Assembly (NCBI GenBank): GCA_003970805.2
Contig: CP051152.1
Coordinates: forward strand, 3,472,001-3,536,000
Length of the DNA stretch: 64,000 nucleotides
DNA from: Undibacterium piscinae
GTDB taxonomy: Bacteria > Pseudomonadota > Gammaproteobacteria > Burkholderiales > Burkholderiaceae_D
Direction of reading: 5' to 3'
The stretch's first letter is position 1; every line of letters starts with the position of its first letter. Below the pieces are notes generated by a model. That model was not told the DNA's origin. It made no database searches and saw only the letters and a program-made list of their open reading frames with translations. A program made the translations under genes and the position numbers. Positions 1 to 9,277 of this stretch are shown in pieces.

Positions 1-1602
1 GATACCTTCGATCAGCAATATCCGCAATTTGTGGTGGCGGATGACACGCAGCTCAAGTGTTATGCGTTGATCTCGAAAGCGAGTAAGTTACAAAAAGTGG
101 CGGCTGAGGCGCGTGCCTTGCTGACTGCGCCGCGCGACTATGGCGTTGGTTGTTATTCGCTGGTGACGTATCTGTATGAACAGGGACAATTTAGCGAAGC
201 CGATTTGTGGGTACAGATGCGCATGGCGGCCGAAAATTCCGCGATGCCGTTGGCGCAGCGCATGGCGAAACTACTCAATGTTCCTGAAAAAAGTGTGACG
301 CAGGCGATAGAGAAACCAGCGACCTTACTGGGAAAAGCACCGGCATCGGGCAAAGCGGCGCATGAACTCTATCTGATCGCATTGGGGCGTCTGGCCAAAA
401 CTGATCCTGATGAGGCGGCCGACACCTTGTCGCAATATAGTGCGAAATTTTCTGAGACTGAACGGGCTCAGGGCTGGGCGCATATTGCCTTGCAAGCGTC
501 GCTCAAGCTGAAACCGGAAGCCTTGGCGTACTGGCATAGGGCCGATGCCGCCAGTCTGTCGCAAGAAGCGTATCAGTGGCGCGTGCGTAGTGCGCTGCGC
601 GAGGGCGATTGGGCGATGGTGAAGTTCGGTATTTCCGCCATGCCAGCGAGTTTGAAAAACGATCCTGCCTGGATTTACTGGCAGGGTCGTGCCCTGAAGG
701 AAGAGGGCAAGAAAGAAGAGGCGCAAGCGCTGTTTGCCAGCATCGCCGAGCAATTTCATTTCTATGGGCAGCTGGCGCTGGAAGAGCGTGGCCAAAAAAT
801 CGGCGTGCCGCTGACTGCAAAACCGGTTACTGCCGATGAGATGGCGCTGATTGCAAAAAACGATAATTTACAAAGGGCACTAAAGTTTTATGCCATGAAC
901 CTGCGCTTTGAAGGCACCCGTGAATGGAATTGGGAACTGCGTAAAATGAATGAGCGCCAGCATCTGGTGGCGGCTGAACTGGCGCGCCAGAATAATATGC
1001 TTGATCGCATGGTCAGTACTTCCGATCGCACCAAAGGCGAGAACGATTTTGGCCAGCGTTTCCCTACGCCTTTCAATGAAAGCATGTACAAAACTACGCA
1101 GGCGCTGGGTGTCGATATGGCATGGGTATATGGTTTGATACGGCAAGAGTCGCGTTTCATCTTGAACGCCAAGTCGCATGTGGGGGCTTCGGGCCTGATG
1201 CAATTGATGCCGGCGACGGCCCGCTATGTCGCCAAGAAAATCGGCCTGGGCGGTTTTGTGCCCGAGCAAGTCAACGACATTGAAACCAATATCGTGCTTG
1301 GCACCAATTATCTGAATATGGTGCTGACCGATCTGGGGGGCTCGCAGGCACTCGCGTCAGCGGCCTACAATGCCGGGCCGGGCCGGCCGCGGGCCTGGCG
1401 TTCGACTTTGACACGTCCGGTTGAGGGGGCGATTTTTGCAGAGACTATCCCGTTTTCAGAAACCCGCGGTTACGTGAAAAACGTGCTGTCGAATGCGACT
1501 TACTATGCCGCTATTTTTGAGAAAAAACCGCAGTCCCTGAAGGCGCGTCTGGGCGTAGTGGTGCCAAAAGGCATGTCGCCCAATGATGCTGAGCTGCCTT
1601 AA
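1..1602 (+). CDS. slt: Soluble lytic murein transglycosylase (Slt70-like), 5' end cut by window edge
   Basis: The reading frame is open from base 1, so the gene starts upstream of the window; 533 residues are visible. The first 340 or so residues are helical and Ala/Leu-rich, like the superhelical U and L domains of Slt70. The last third is an SLT lysozyme-like domain: the RQESRF motif places the catalytic glutamate at about visible residue 383, followed by GASGLMQLMPATA and AYNAGPGR. The enzyme cleaves the MurNAc-GlcNAc bond of peptidoglycan in the periplasm, forming 1,6-anhydroMurNAc ends. The signal peptide cannot be checked because the N-terminus is missing. About 60 bp separate it from the GST gene on the same strand. 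The family assignment is firm; the symbol is by analogy. Confidence 0.9.
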   Translation, partial: DTFDQQYPQFVVADDTQLKCYALISKASKLQKVAAEARALLTAPRDYGVGCYSLVTYLYEQGQFSEADLWVQMRMAAENSAMPLAQRMAKLLNVPEKSVTQAIEKPATLLGKAPASGKAAHELYLIALGRLAKTDPDEAADTLSQYSAKFSETERAQGWAHIALQASLKLKPEALAYWHRADAASLSQEAYQWRVRSALREGDWAMVKFGISAMPASLKNDPAWIYWQGRALKEEGKKEEAQALFASIAEQFHFYGQLALEERGQKIGVPLTAKPVTADEMALIAKNDNLQRALKFYAMNLRFEGTREWNWELRKMNERQHLVAAELARQNNMLDRMVSTSDRTKGENDFGQRFPTPFNESMYKTTQALGVDMAWVYGLIRQESRFILNAKSHVGASGLMQLMPATARYVAKKIGLGGFVPEQVNDIETNIVLGTNYLNMVLTDLGGSQALASAAYNAGPGRPRAWRSTLTRPVEGAIFAETIPFSETRGYVKNVLSNATYYAAIFEKKPQSLKARLGVVVPKGMSPNDAELP

Positions 1603-1663
1603 GCTAATTAGCAATCGTCAATTGTCAGGCAATTGAATACAGACTTTGAAGTGAGGAAAAATC

Positions 1664-2380
1664 ATGCAAGATACTGAACTGGATACTTCGCTGGAAACCA
1701 TGCTCAATGGCGCAAAAAAACCTAGCATGCAGCTGGTGATAGGGAATAAAAATTACTCTTCATGGTCGATGCGTCCATGGGTAGTGATGAAGGCGTTTAC
1801 CATTCCGTTTGAAGAGATACAGATCGTTTTGGATCAGCCGACTACCTCGGCGCATATCGCTGAATATTCGCTGGCCGGACGGGTGCCGGTGTTGCTGGCT
1901 GACCCGATAGTGGTCTGGGATTCCTTGGCTATCTGCGAATTTTTGGCGGAACAATTTCCCCTGCAAAACCTGTGGCCGGAAGATGTTGCCGCACGTGCGA
2001 TAGCGCGCAGCATTTGCGCCGAAATGCATTCTGGTTTTAGTGATTTACGCGCCTCCATGCCTATGAATATCAAGGCCGATTTTTCCGGTAAGGGTCGCAA
2101 CGCCGGTTCGCAGGCCGACATCGGCCGCATCAGCGAAATCTGGGAAGACTGCCTGTCACGTTACGGCGCGCACCATTATTTGTTCGGTGATTTTAGTATT
2201 GCCGATGCCTACTTCGCACCGGTGGTGATGCGTTTTAAAACCTATAACGTCTCGTTGGCACCGGCCCTGCAAGCCTACGTGGAAAGGGTGCAAGCGCACC
2301 CTGCCGTGGCGGAGTGGATCAGGGATGCCTTGAATGAGGCAGAAGAAATGCCCAAGTACGATTTTCCTACTAGAAAATAG
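1664..2380 (+). CDS. Glutathione S-transferase family protein
   Basis: This 238-residue protein has a thioredoxin-like N-terminal GST domain with the stretch NYSSWSMRPWV, where the serines would activate glutathione, and GRVPVL leading to the cis-proline. An all-helical C-terminal domain carries FSIADAYFAPV, the usual GST N-cap region. The ATG at 1664 has a good ribosome site (gaggaaaa). It gives a 21-residue leader before the fold, so the internal ATG at 1727 (MQLVIGNKNY) is an alternative start. The substrate cannot be told from the sequence. It lies between slt and cca on the same strand and the cca start is only 9 bases on, so the two may be co-transcribed. Confidence 0.88.
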   Translation: MQDTELDTSLETMLNGAKKPSMQLVIGNKNYSSWSMRPWVVMKAFTIPFEEIQIVLDQPTTSAHIAEYSLAGRVPVLLADPIVVWDSLAICEFLAEQFPLQNLWPEDVAARAIARSICAEMHSGFSDLRASMPMNIKADFSGKGRNAGSQADIGRISEIWEDCLSRYGAHHYLFGDFSIADAYFAPVVMRFKTYNVSLAPALQAYVERVQAHPAVAEWIRDALNEAEEMPKYDFPTRK

Positions 2381-2389
2381 TCACTCCTT

Positions 2390-3634
2390 ATGAAAACTTA
2401 CGTCGTCGGCGGTGCCGTGCGTGACCGCCTGCTGGGTCTGAAAGTGCAAGACCACGATCACGTGGTGATAGGCGCTACGCCACGTCAGATGGTGGCGCTG
2501 GGCTATACGCCGGTGGGTAAGGATTTTCCGGTGTTCCTGCACCCGAAAACTCATGAAGAATATGCATTGGCGCGTACTGAGCGCAAGACTGCGGCTGGCT
2601 ATAAGGGCTTTGTGTTTCATGCCGATGAAAACGTCACCCTGGAGCAAGACCTGATACGGCGCGACCTTACGGTTAACGCGATTGCCGAGGATGAAGACGG
2701 CCAGTTGATCGACCCGTTTCACGGTCAGCGGGATTTGCAGGATAGGATTTTTCGTCATGTGTCTGAAGCGTTTGCCGAAGATCCGGTCAGGATTTTAAGG
2801 GTAGCGCGGTTTGCCGCCAGGTTTTCGGTAGAGCCCGTCAAATTTAGCGTCGCTCCTGAAACTATGGAGTTGATGCGGCAGATGGTGGCGGCCGGCGAAG
2901 TCGACGCGCTGGTACCTGAGCGGGTCTGGCAAGAACTGGCGCGTGGCCTGATGGAGGCGCGGCCTTCCCGCATGTTTGAGGTGTTGCGCGAATGCGGTGC
3001 ACTTAAGCGACTGTTGCCTGAACTCGATGCCTTATGGGGCGTGCCGCAGCCACCCAGGTACCATCCTGAAATAGATACCGGCATACATGTCATGCTGGTG
3101 GTCGATTATGCTGCGCAACACGGCTATTCCCTGCCCATACGTTTTGCCGCCTTGATGCATGACCTCGGCAAGGGCACCAGTGATCCCGAAAAATGGCCTA
3201 GCCATCATGGTCACGAGCAGCGTGGCGTGGCATTGGTGGAAGCGCTGTGCCAGCGCCTGAGAGTGCCGGGTGAATGCCGTGATCTGGCGATCATGACGGC
3301 GCGCGATCACGGCAATGTCGGCCGGGCCATGGAGATGCGCCCTGCGACACTGCTGGAATTGTTTGAGCGCAATGATGCTTTTCGCAAGCCTCAGCGTTTT
3401 TTTGATATGCTTAAGGCCGCAGAATGTGATTGTTTTGGCCGTGCAGACTTGGTTGACGTACAGTTTCCGCAACCTGCCTACCTGATTGAGGCATTCGCGG
3501 CGGCACAAGCGGTCAACGCCGGTGCTGTGGCGGCAGCGCACCTGGGACAGCCGCAAAAAATTGCCGAAGCGATACGTCAGGAAAGAATCGCTGCAGTGCA
3601 AAAGTTTTGTCGAAAATCAATGTTAGTCGATTAA
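2390..3634 (+). CDS. cca: Multifunctional CCA tRNA nucleotidyltransferase with HD domain
   Basis: Adds or repairs the 3'-terminal CCA of tRNAs without a nucleic-acid template. The 414 residues match the length of the E. coli-type enzyme. The N-terminus has the class II nucleotidyltransferase signature GGAVRDRLLG, then DHDHVVIGA with the metal-binding acidic residues, and RRDLTVNAIAED. The C-terminal half carries an HD phosphohydrolase domain (LMHDLGKG at about residue 255, then HHGHEQRG). This marks the longer multifunctional form, which also has phosphatase and 2',3'-cyclic phosphodiesterase activities. It starts 9 bases after the GST stop. No defects are seen. Confidence 0.95.
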   Translation: MKTYVVGGAVRDRLLGLKVQDHDHVVIGATPRQMVALGYTPVGKDFPVFLHPKTHEEYALARTERKTAAGYKGFVFHADENVTLEQDLIRRDLTVNAIAEDEDGQLIDPFHGQRDLQDRIFRHVSEAFAEDPVRILRVARFAARFSVEPVKFSVAPETMELMRQMVAAGEVDALVPERVWQELARGLMEARPSRMFEVLRECGALKRLLPELDALWGVPQPPRYHPEIDTGIHVMLVVDYAAQHGYSLPIRFAALMHDLGKGTSDPEKWPSHHGHEQRGVALVEALCQRLRVPGECRDLAIMTARDHGNVGRAMEMRPATLLELFERNDAFRKPQRFFDMLKAAECDCFGRADLVDVQFPQPAYLIEAFAAAQAVNAGAVAAAHLGQPQKIAEAIRQERIAAVQKFCRKSMLVD

Positions 3635-3713
3635 GTTTAGCAGAGCACTGGGATATCGCCTACAATGCGTTGTGCAGTGCACAAATTCTCAGTATTTGTA
3701 GGAAGACCTCAAT

Positions 3714-4289
3714 ATGCATACCTCTGATATTTTCCCCGAAGGCAAAGTGCCAGGCGATGTGCCTGCCCACTCTCAACATACGGTGTTCGTGAAAGAATTA
3801 TCCGAACGCGACCGGCACCGCATCCTGAAACATTTTCTGGGGCTTAAGGAAAGTGACCGCTTGCTGCGTTTTGGTACCTATTTGCCCGATGAAATGGTGG
3901 AGAAGTATGTAGAAGGTCTGGATTTTTCGCGCGACGCCTTGTTTGGCGTGGTCAGCAGAAACTTCCGCCTGGTCGGGGTCGGTCATCTGGCGTTCGCACC
4001 GCGTCAGGCAGATGATGATGTCAGTGATAAGGATAGAATCGCCGAATTTGGCGTCTCGGTCTCTGAATCGGCACGCGGTAAGGGGGTAGGCTCAAAATTA
4101 TTCGAGCGCGGTGCGATTCATTGCCGTAATGGTGATGTCGATACCTTGTACATGCACTTCTTGTCATCGAATCACACCATGGTGCATATCGCCAAAAAAG
4201 CCGGTATGGAAATTTTCCGTGAATATGGCGAATCGGATGCCTATCTGAAGGTCTTGCCATATGCCGCAGATCCCCCTCATGGAAATTAA
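3714..4289 (+). CDS. GNAT family N-acetyltransferase
   Basis: A 191-residue single-domain acetyltransferase. The acetyl-CoA pyrophosphate loop is seen as ARGKGVGSKLFE, followed by the typical N-acting region with SSNHTMVHIAKKAGM. The first 25 residues look disordered. The ATG at 3714 has ggaaga upstream. The 3' end overlaps the start of the OsmC/YcaO gene by 11 bases, so the two were probably translated together and may share a pathway, with this enzyme acetylating a substrate or product of the YcaO protein. That link is inference. The partner gene is broken here while this one is intact. Confidence 0.85.
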   Translation: MHTSDIFPEGKVPGDVPAHSQHTVFVKELSERDRHRILKHFLGLKESDRLLRFGTYLPDEMVEKYVEGLDFSRDALFGVVSRNFRLVGVGHLAFAPRQADDDVSDKDRIAEFGVSVSESARGKGVGSKLFERGAIHCRNGDVDTLYMHFLSSNHTMVHIAKKAGMEIFREYGESDAYLKVLPYAADPPHGN

Positions 4290-6164
4290 GGTCAACTTTC
4301 TCGATAAGCTTCGTCTTGAAGCCAAGTTCGATGATTTCACGGTCATAGCCGACCAGCCTATCCGCTATAAGGGCGATGGCTCAGCGCCGGTCCATTCGAT
4401 TACTTTCTGGCATCATCTGCCTTGTGTGCGGCATATTTTGTGAAGCTGTACTGCGACACGCGCAATATCCCTACTGAAAAATATCCGTCTATCGCAAAAT
4501 AATATTGTTGATCCGGAAAACCGTTACCAGCAAATCTTCAAGATTCAGGTCGAATTACCCAAGGATATCTCTGCCAAAGACCGCGAAGGTATTTTGCGCT
4601 CTATCGAACGCTGCACGGTAAAAAAAGTGGTGCAGACCGGGCCCGAGTTTGTGATTGAAGAGGTAGAGAGTTTAGATGCGGATGCGCAGGCCTTGCTGAG
4701 CTTAAGCCCGGATACGAATGCCGCAACCTATATTGCGGGCAAAGATCTGCCTTTGGAGCAAACCATCGCGAATATGTCGGGCTTGCTGGCGGGCTTGGGT
4801 ATCAAGATAGAAATTGCTTCGTGGCGCAATATCATTCCGAATGTCTGGTCGCTACATATCCGCGACGCCCATTCACCGATGTGTTTTACCAATGGCAAAG
4901 GCGCGACCAAAGAAAGCGCCCTGGCATCGGCATTGGGCGAGTATATAGAACGGCTCAGTTGCAATCATTTTTATGCAGGCTCGTTCTGGGGCGCAGATCT
5001 CGCCAATACCGGGTTCGTGCATTACCCGAACGAGCGCTGGTTTAAGCCTGGCAAAAAGGATGCACTGCCTAAAGAAATTCTGGACGAATACTGCCTGGAG
5101 ATTTACAACCCCGATGGCGAGTTACGCGGCTCGCATCTGATCGATACCAACTCCGGCGGTGGTGAGCATGGTGATCGCGGTATCTGTTCACTGCCGTATG
5201 TGCGGCAGTCGGACGGCGAAATCGTGTATTTCCCGTCCAACCTGATAGAAAACCTGTTCGCCAGCAATGGCATGAGTGCCGGCAATACACTGGTCGAAGC
5301 GCAGGTGCAATGTCTGTCCGAAATTTTCGAACGAGCGGTCAAACGCGAAATTCTGGAAGGCGAAATCTGCTTGCCGGATGTACCGCAAGAAGTGCTGGCG
5401 AAATATCCGGGCATCCTGGCCGGCATTCAAGGCTTGGAAGAACAAGGCTTTCCGGTGCTGGTAAAAGATGCCTCGCTCGGCGGGCAATACCCAGTGATGT
5501 GCGTCACCTTAATGAATCCGCGCACCGGCGGCGTGTTCGCCTCGTTCGGCGCGCATCCTAGTTTTGAAGTGGCGCTGGAACGTAGCTTGACTGAACTGCT
5601 GCAAGGCCGCAGTTTTGAAGGTCTCAACGATTTACCTCAGCCCACCTTTGTCAGCAACGCTGTGACCGAGCCGAATAACTTTGTGGAACATTTCATTGAT
5701 TCCAGCGGTGTGGTGTCATGGCGCTTTTTCAGCGCCAAAGCCGATTACGATTTTATTGAGTGGGATTTCTCCGGTCAGGGTGAAAACTCCAACGCCGAAG
5801 AAGCCGCCACCTTGTTCGGCATACTCGAGGAAATGGGCAAACAGGTCTATATGGCGGAGTATGACCAATTAGGCGCAAGCGCATGCCGGATTTTGGTACC
5901 TGGCTATTCAGAAGTGTATCCAGTCGAAGACTTAATCTGGGATAACACCAACAAAGCCTTGTTATTCCGCAGCGACATTTTGAATTTGCATCGCTCGACG
6001 ATGCCGGCCTGGAAGCCTTGCTGGATCGCTTGGATAACAACGAACTAGACGATTACAGTGACATCGCCACCCTGATCGGCATCGAGTTTGACGAGAATAC
6101 GGTATGGGGACAACTGACCGTGCTGGAGTTGAAACTGCTGATTAATTTAGCCTTGAAGAAATGA
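4279..6164 (+). pseudogene. OsmC/YcaO fusion protein gene, three frameshifts and missing 3' end
   Basis: The translated pieces match the family in which an OsmC-like domain (starting MEIKVNFLDKLRL) precedes a YcaO ATP-grasp-like cyclodehydratase domain. The YcaO part is well kept (ASALGEYIERLSC, FERAVKREI, ELLQGRSFEG). Three one-base lesions break the frame: GG for GGG at 4389-4390, A5 for A4 at 4477-4481, and T for TT at 5991. Correcting each restores family-like sequence on both sides, for example GDGSAPGPFDYF and NLHSLDDAGLEALL. The reading then ends at LLINLALKK and a TGA at 6162-6164, where members of this family normally run on for well over 100 residues. That TGA lies in DNA derived from kynA, so the 3' end was lost by rearrangement. 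The role of the fusion family is poorly known; in E. coli the YcaO relative affects RimO-dependent methylthiolation of ribosomal protein S12. Confidence 0.85.
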
Positions 6165-6217
6165 CGGAAATGAACGGTTTCCTTGTCAACCAGTTTTTCA
6201 GCCAGTTCATTGAAGGT
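6162..6217 (-). pseudogene. Second, partial kynA remnant fused to the truncated ycaO
   Basis: Bases 6176-6217 match 6422-6463 inside kynA at 39 of 42 positions, and the TGACGGAAA at 6162-6170 is also shared with 6412-6420. Read on the minus strand it encodes [13 protein letters not shown], clearly the [13 protein letters not shown] region of tryptophan 2,3-dioxygenase. The fragment starts exactly at the ycaO stop codon and loses similarity after 6217. It is a decayed duplicate and not an independent gene. Confidence 0.75.
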
Positions 6218-6243
6218 GCTAAGGTCAGCTAAGGGCCGGTGGA

Positions 6244-7068
6244 CTATGCGCCACCAGCCAGCGCGGTATCAATTACAGCGAGTGCGTAGGAAAACAATTC
6301 CGGGAACAGCACGCGTCTAGCATCTTGCGCAGATAGCTGAGGCGGTGCCGCCGGTGCCGGTCTTGAAGCCTATGATGCGCTCTACCGTGGTGACATGGCG
6401 GAAGCGCCATTGACGGAAAGCGGTTTCCATGTCGACCAGTTTTTCAGCCAGTTCATAGAAGGCCCAATGCTGCTCCGGTGACTGATACACCTTGAGCCAG
6501 GCGGCTTTTACCGATTCGTTGGCGCGCATGTCCAGCGTCCAGTCTTGCGCTAGGCGGTCGGCGTCGATGGCAAAACCGTCGCGTGCCAATAGCATGATGG
6601 TGTACGACGTCAGCATCGTGTACCGTCGCATTTTTTATTTCCCAGCAAAAATTCCAGCTCGCGATACTGGTGTGACTGAAAGCCCGAAGAAGCGCCCAGA
6701 TACGGGCGGATCGCGGTGTATTCGCTAGGCGTCATGGTCGCCAGCACGTCCCAGGCATGCACCAGTTGATCCATGATCCGCGCTACGCGTGACAGCATCT
6801 TGAAGGCCGGCGGCAGATTGCCCAGTTGCATTTGCTGGCGCACTGCATGCAGTTCATGCAGCATCAGCTTGATCCACAACTCGCTAGTCTGGTGCTGGAT
6901 GATGAATAGCATTTCATTGTGATTCGGCGAGAGCGGATGCTGGGCCGAGAGTATCTGGTTGAGGCCCAGATAATCGCCATAGCTCATGTCATCTTTGAAA
7001 TCCATTTTGGCGCCATGCCAGGAAACCGGACATTTGCCGGTGTTGTTATCTTTATTGTCGGTAGTCAT
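6244..7068 (-). pseudogene. kynA: Tryptophan 2,3-dioxygenase, degraded
   Basis: The haem enzyme opens the indole ring of L-tryptophan to N-formylkynurenine, the first step of the kynurenine route. The 5' part is intact from ATG at 7068 (MTTDNKDNN), with [15 protein letters not shown] and [17 protein letters not shown], the latter including the active-site histidine region. After LLGNK at about 6640 the frame shifts. The reading resumes in another frame at about 6615 as [15 protein letters not shown], so roughly 20 codons are absent. The C-terminus is also damaged: after KTGTGGT a few bases are missing before SYLRKMLDA, and the last residues (FSYALAVIDTA) do not look like the usual C-terminus of the family. 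The internal deletion cannot be a homopolymer read error, so I treat this as a true pseudogene. Confidence 0.85.
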
Positions 7069-7154
7069 GATGTTGAGTTTATTTAACGTAGGTGGAATGT
7101 AGACAAAATCAAATACTCGCCGCACAGGGCCGGGTAGGCAGAGGAAATCCTGTC

Positions 7155-7190
7155 TCTGCGTACTCTGCGCCTCTGCGGCAAAATTTTTTC
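7155..7190. repeat. Copy of CTCTGCG-type dispersed repeat
   Basis: The stretch CTCTGCG-tA-CTCTGCGC-CTCTGCGGC followed by an A/T run closely resembles bases 37447-37475. Only one arm is well preserved here; the left arm (GCCGCACAGGG near 7120) is degenerate. It lies between kynA and kynU and overlaps the extended out-of-frame tail of kynU. Confidence 0.7.
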
Positions 7191-7191
7191 A

Positions 7192-8449
7192 TCAGGTCAC
7201 GGCATTGCGCGCGGCATCTGGCTGGTAATCCTGTTGGTCGAGAATGTCGCGCAAGCCTTCTACCGCATCCCAGACATCGACAAACTGCGTGTACAGCGGG
7301 GTAAAAACCAAAACGCATGATGCCCGGTTCGCGGTAATCACCGATGATGCCGCGCCCTATCAATGCCTGGATTACCGCGTAAGCATGGGGGTGGATGAAG
7401 CTGACATGGCTACCGCGTTGCGCATGGCTGCGTGGCGTTGCCAGTTCCAATGGGTGACTGGCGCAACGGCTCTCGACTAAGGCGATGAACAGATCGGTCA
7501 GCGCCAGGGATTTTGCGCGTATTGCGCTCATGCTGGTCTGGGCAAATACCTGCAAACCAGACTCCACCATCGCCAATGACACCATAGGCTGGGTGCCGCA
7601 TAGGGCGCGCCGTATTCCCGGAGTCGCTTCAAACGAGGCTTGCATGGCGAACGGTGCCGCATGACCCCACCAACCGCTCAAGGGATGATGGAAGGCTGGC
7701 TGATGATGTTTCGGCACCCAGATAAAAGCCTGCGAGCCTGGGCCGCCATTCAAATATTTATAGGTGCAGCCAACCGCAAAGTCGGCTTTCGCTCGATTTA
7801 ACTCTACCGGCACGGCACCGGCCGAATGCGCCAGATCCCATAAGATCAAAGCGCCCTGACTATGCGCGTGTGCCGTGATGGCCGCCATGTCATGCAAGGC
7901 GCCGCTGCGATAGTTGACGTGGGTCAGCATGACCAGGGCGGTGTCGCTATTGATCGCGCTGTCGAGTTCTTCGGCGCTGTCGACCAGATGCAGGCGGTAG
8001 CCTCTATCCAGCCAACGCGTCAGCCCTTCTGCCATATAGATATCGGTAGGGAAATTGCTGCGTTCGGTGACGATGACTTTACGCGCAGCCGTTGCTGGCG
8101 TGGCCGCTTGCATCTGTAGTGCGGCGGCCAGTGCCTTGAACAGGTTGATCGAAGTCGAATCGGTGACCACCACTTCGCCCTGATCGGCACCGATCAAAGG
8201 AGCCAGTAAATTGCCGAGACGCGATGGCAGCTCAAACCAGCCGGCTGTGTTCCAGCTCTTGATCAGGTCGTTGCCCCACTCAGCCTGTATCACTTGCTGG
8301 GCGCGGCTTAAGGCGGCTTTCGGCATGGCACCGAGCGAGTTGCCATCGAGGTAAATCACGCCTTGCGGTAGGGAAAATTGCTGGCGTAACGGCGCCAGGC
8401 TATCAGTTTGATCGAGCTCTAAGCAATGCTGGCGGGTGAGTGTCGTCAT
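7192..8449 (-). pseudogene. kynU: Kynureninase, frameshifted near the C-terminus
   Basis: A PLP enzyme that hydrolyses kynurenine to anthranilate and alanine. From ATG at 8449 the protein reads normally: [11 protein letters not shown] at the start, [13 protein letters not shown], and the PLP lysine region [13 protein letters not shown]. At 7303-7307 the run is A5 (T5 on the coding strand) where four are needed. After RFGF the frame leaves the family sequence and would run on to 7109. Removing one base restores [20 protein letters not shown] and a TGA at 7192-7194. The lesion alone could be a base-calling error, but the neighbouring kynA is truly decayed. It lies 40 bases downstream of kynB in one operon. 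Confidence 0.85.
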
Positions 8450-8489
8450 GGTCTGGCCTTAGTTTAATTTGATTAAATTCTTCAATGAA

Positions 8490-9118
8490 TTAAGTGAGCG
8501 AGCGCAGGATCGCGCGTACCGGGCTGGCGTCTAGCCCGGTCAGTTTCAGGGGCAGCGCGATCAGTTCATAGTCGCCCGCCTCTACCTCATCTAAAACGAT
8601 GCCTTCGAGTATCGCCATCTGATGTTTTTTGACGGTCAGGTGACTGTCCAGAGTTTTTGAGTCTTGCGGATCTAGCGAAGGGCTGTCTATACCGATCAGG
8701 CGCACGCCGTGCTGCGCCAGTAAATCTATTGTGCTTGGATGGATGCTGGGGAAGTCGGCATCCCAGCGCATCTGTGGCGCAAGCTGATAAGTGCGTAGTA
8801 AAACCCGCGCCGGCACATCGTCTAAAAAGGCGGCAATATGTTGCGGCTCTACCTGTTGCACGCCTATGCAGTGGATCACGCGGCAAGTGCCGATATAGGT
8901 CTGCAAGTCGACTTCATCAATTGCCTTGCCGCCGGCATCGTAATGCGAGGGCGCATCGCAATGCGCCCCGGTGTGAGTCGACATGGTGATCTTGCTGACC
9001 TTGACCGGACAACCGTCGGCGATCTGCCAGGTGGTCTCGGCGCTGTATTCGCTGTCGCCGGGCCAGACCGGTATGCCAATGGCGATGGGCGGCGTGAATC
9101 CCAGAGGCGCTGCTTAGT
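8490..9118 (-). pseudogene. kynB: Arylformamidase (kynurenine formamidase), frameshifted near the N-terminus
   Basis: Hydrolyses N-formylkynurenine to kynurenine. The intact part from 8984 begins [16 protein letters not shown], which holds the metal-binding His and Asp residues of the cyclase-like family, and ends in a normal C-terminus. Upstream the same frame continues as [24 protein letters not shown], clearly genuine protein, but the expected LWD start lies in another frame. One T is missing (TT for TTT, + strand 9097-9098), and adding it gives [13 protein letters not shown]. No ATG or GTG is found just before RLWD, so the start codon may also be lost. The upstream limit given is approximate. 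This is the first gene of the kynB-kynU-kynA operon. Confidence 0.8.
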
Positions 9119-9167
9119 GAGGCTTACTTCGCGCTGATGGCTCCGCAGGCTGAAATTGAGGGGAAGA

Positions 9168-9189
9168 TTGCAATGACGTTTCATTGCAA
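9168..9189. promoter_or_regulatory. Perfect dyad operator candidate upstream of kynB
   Basis: TTGCAATGA-CGTT-TCATTGCAA is a perfect 9-bp inverted repeat with a 4-base centre. It lies about 50 bases upstream of the first kynB codons, a suitable place for a regulator site. In other proteobacteria kyn operons are controlled by KynR, an Lrp/AsnC-type activator; the match to such a site is inference, as no kynR is present nearby. Confidence 0.5.
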
Positions 9190-9277
9190 AATCAGGTGGT
9201 AAATTCACGCTCTTTAGAATATATTGCGGATTATTGTGCAATTGGATGCGGATGGCCGTATCATTTGGCCTGTCAGG

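Noticed and set aside
6162..9189. Mobile element as the cause of the kyn/ycaO damage
   Set aside because: No transposase, insertion-sequence ends or target duplications are visible; only a short dispersed repeat is present.
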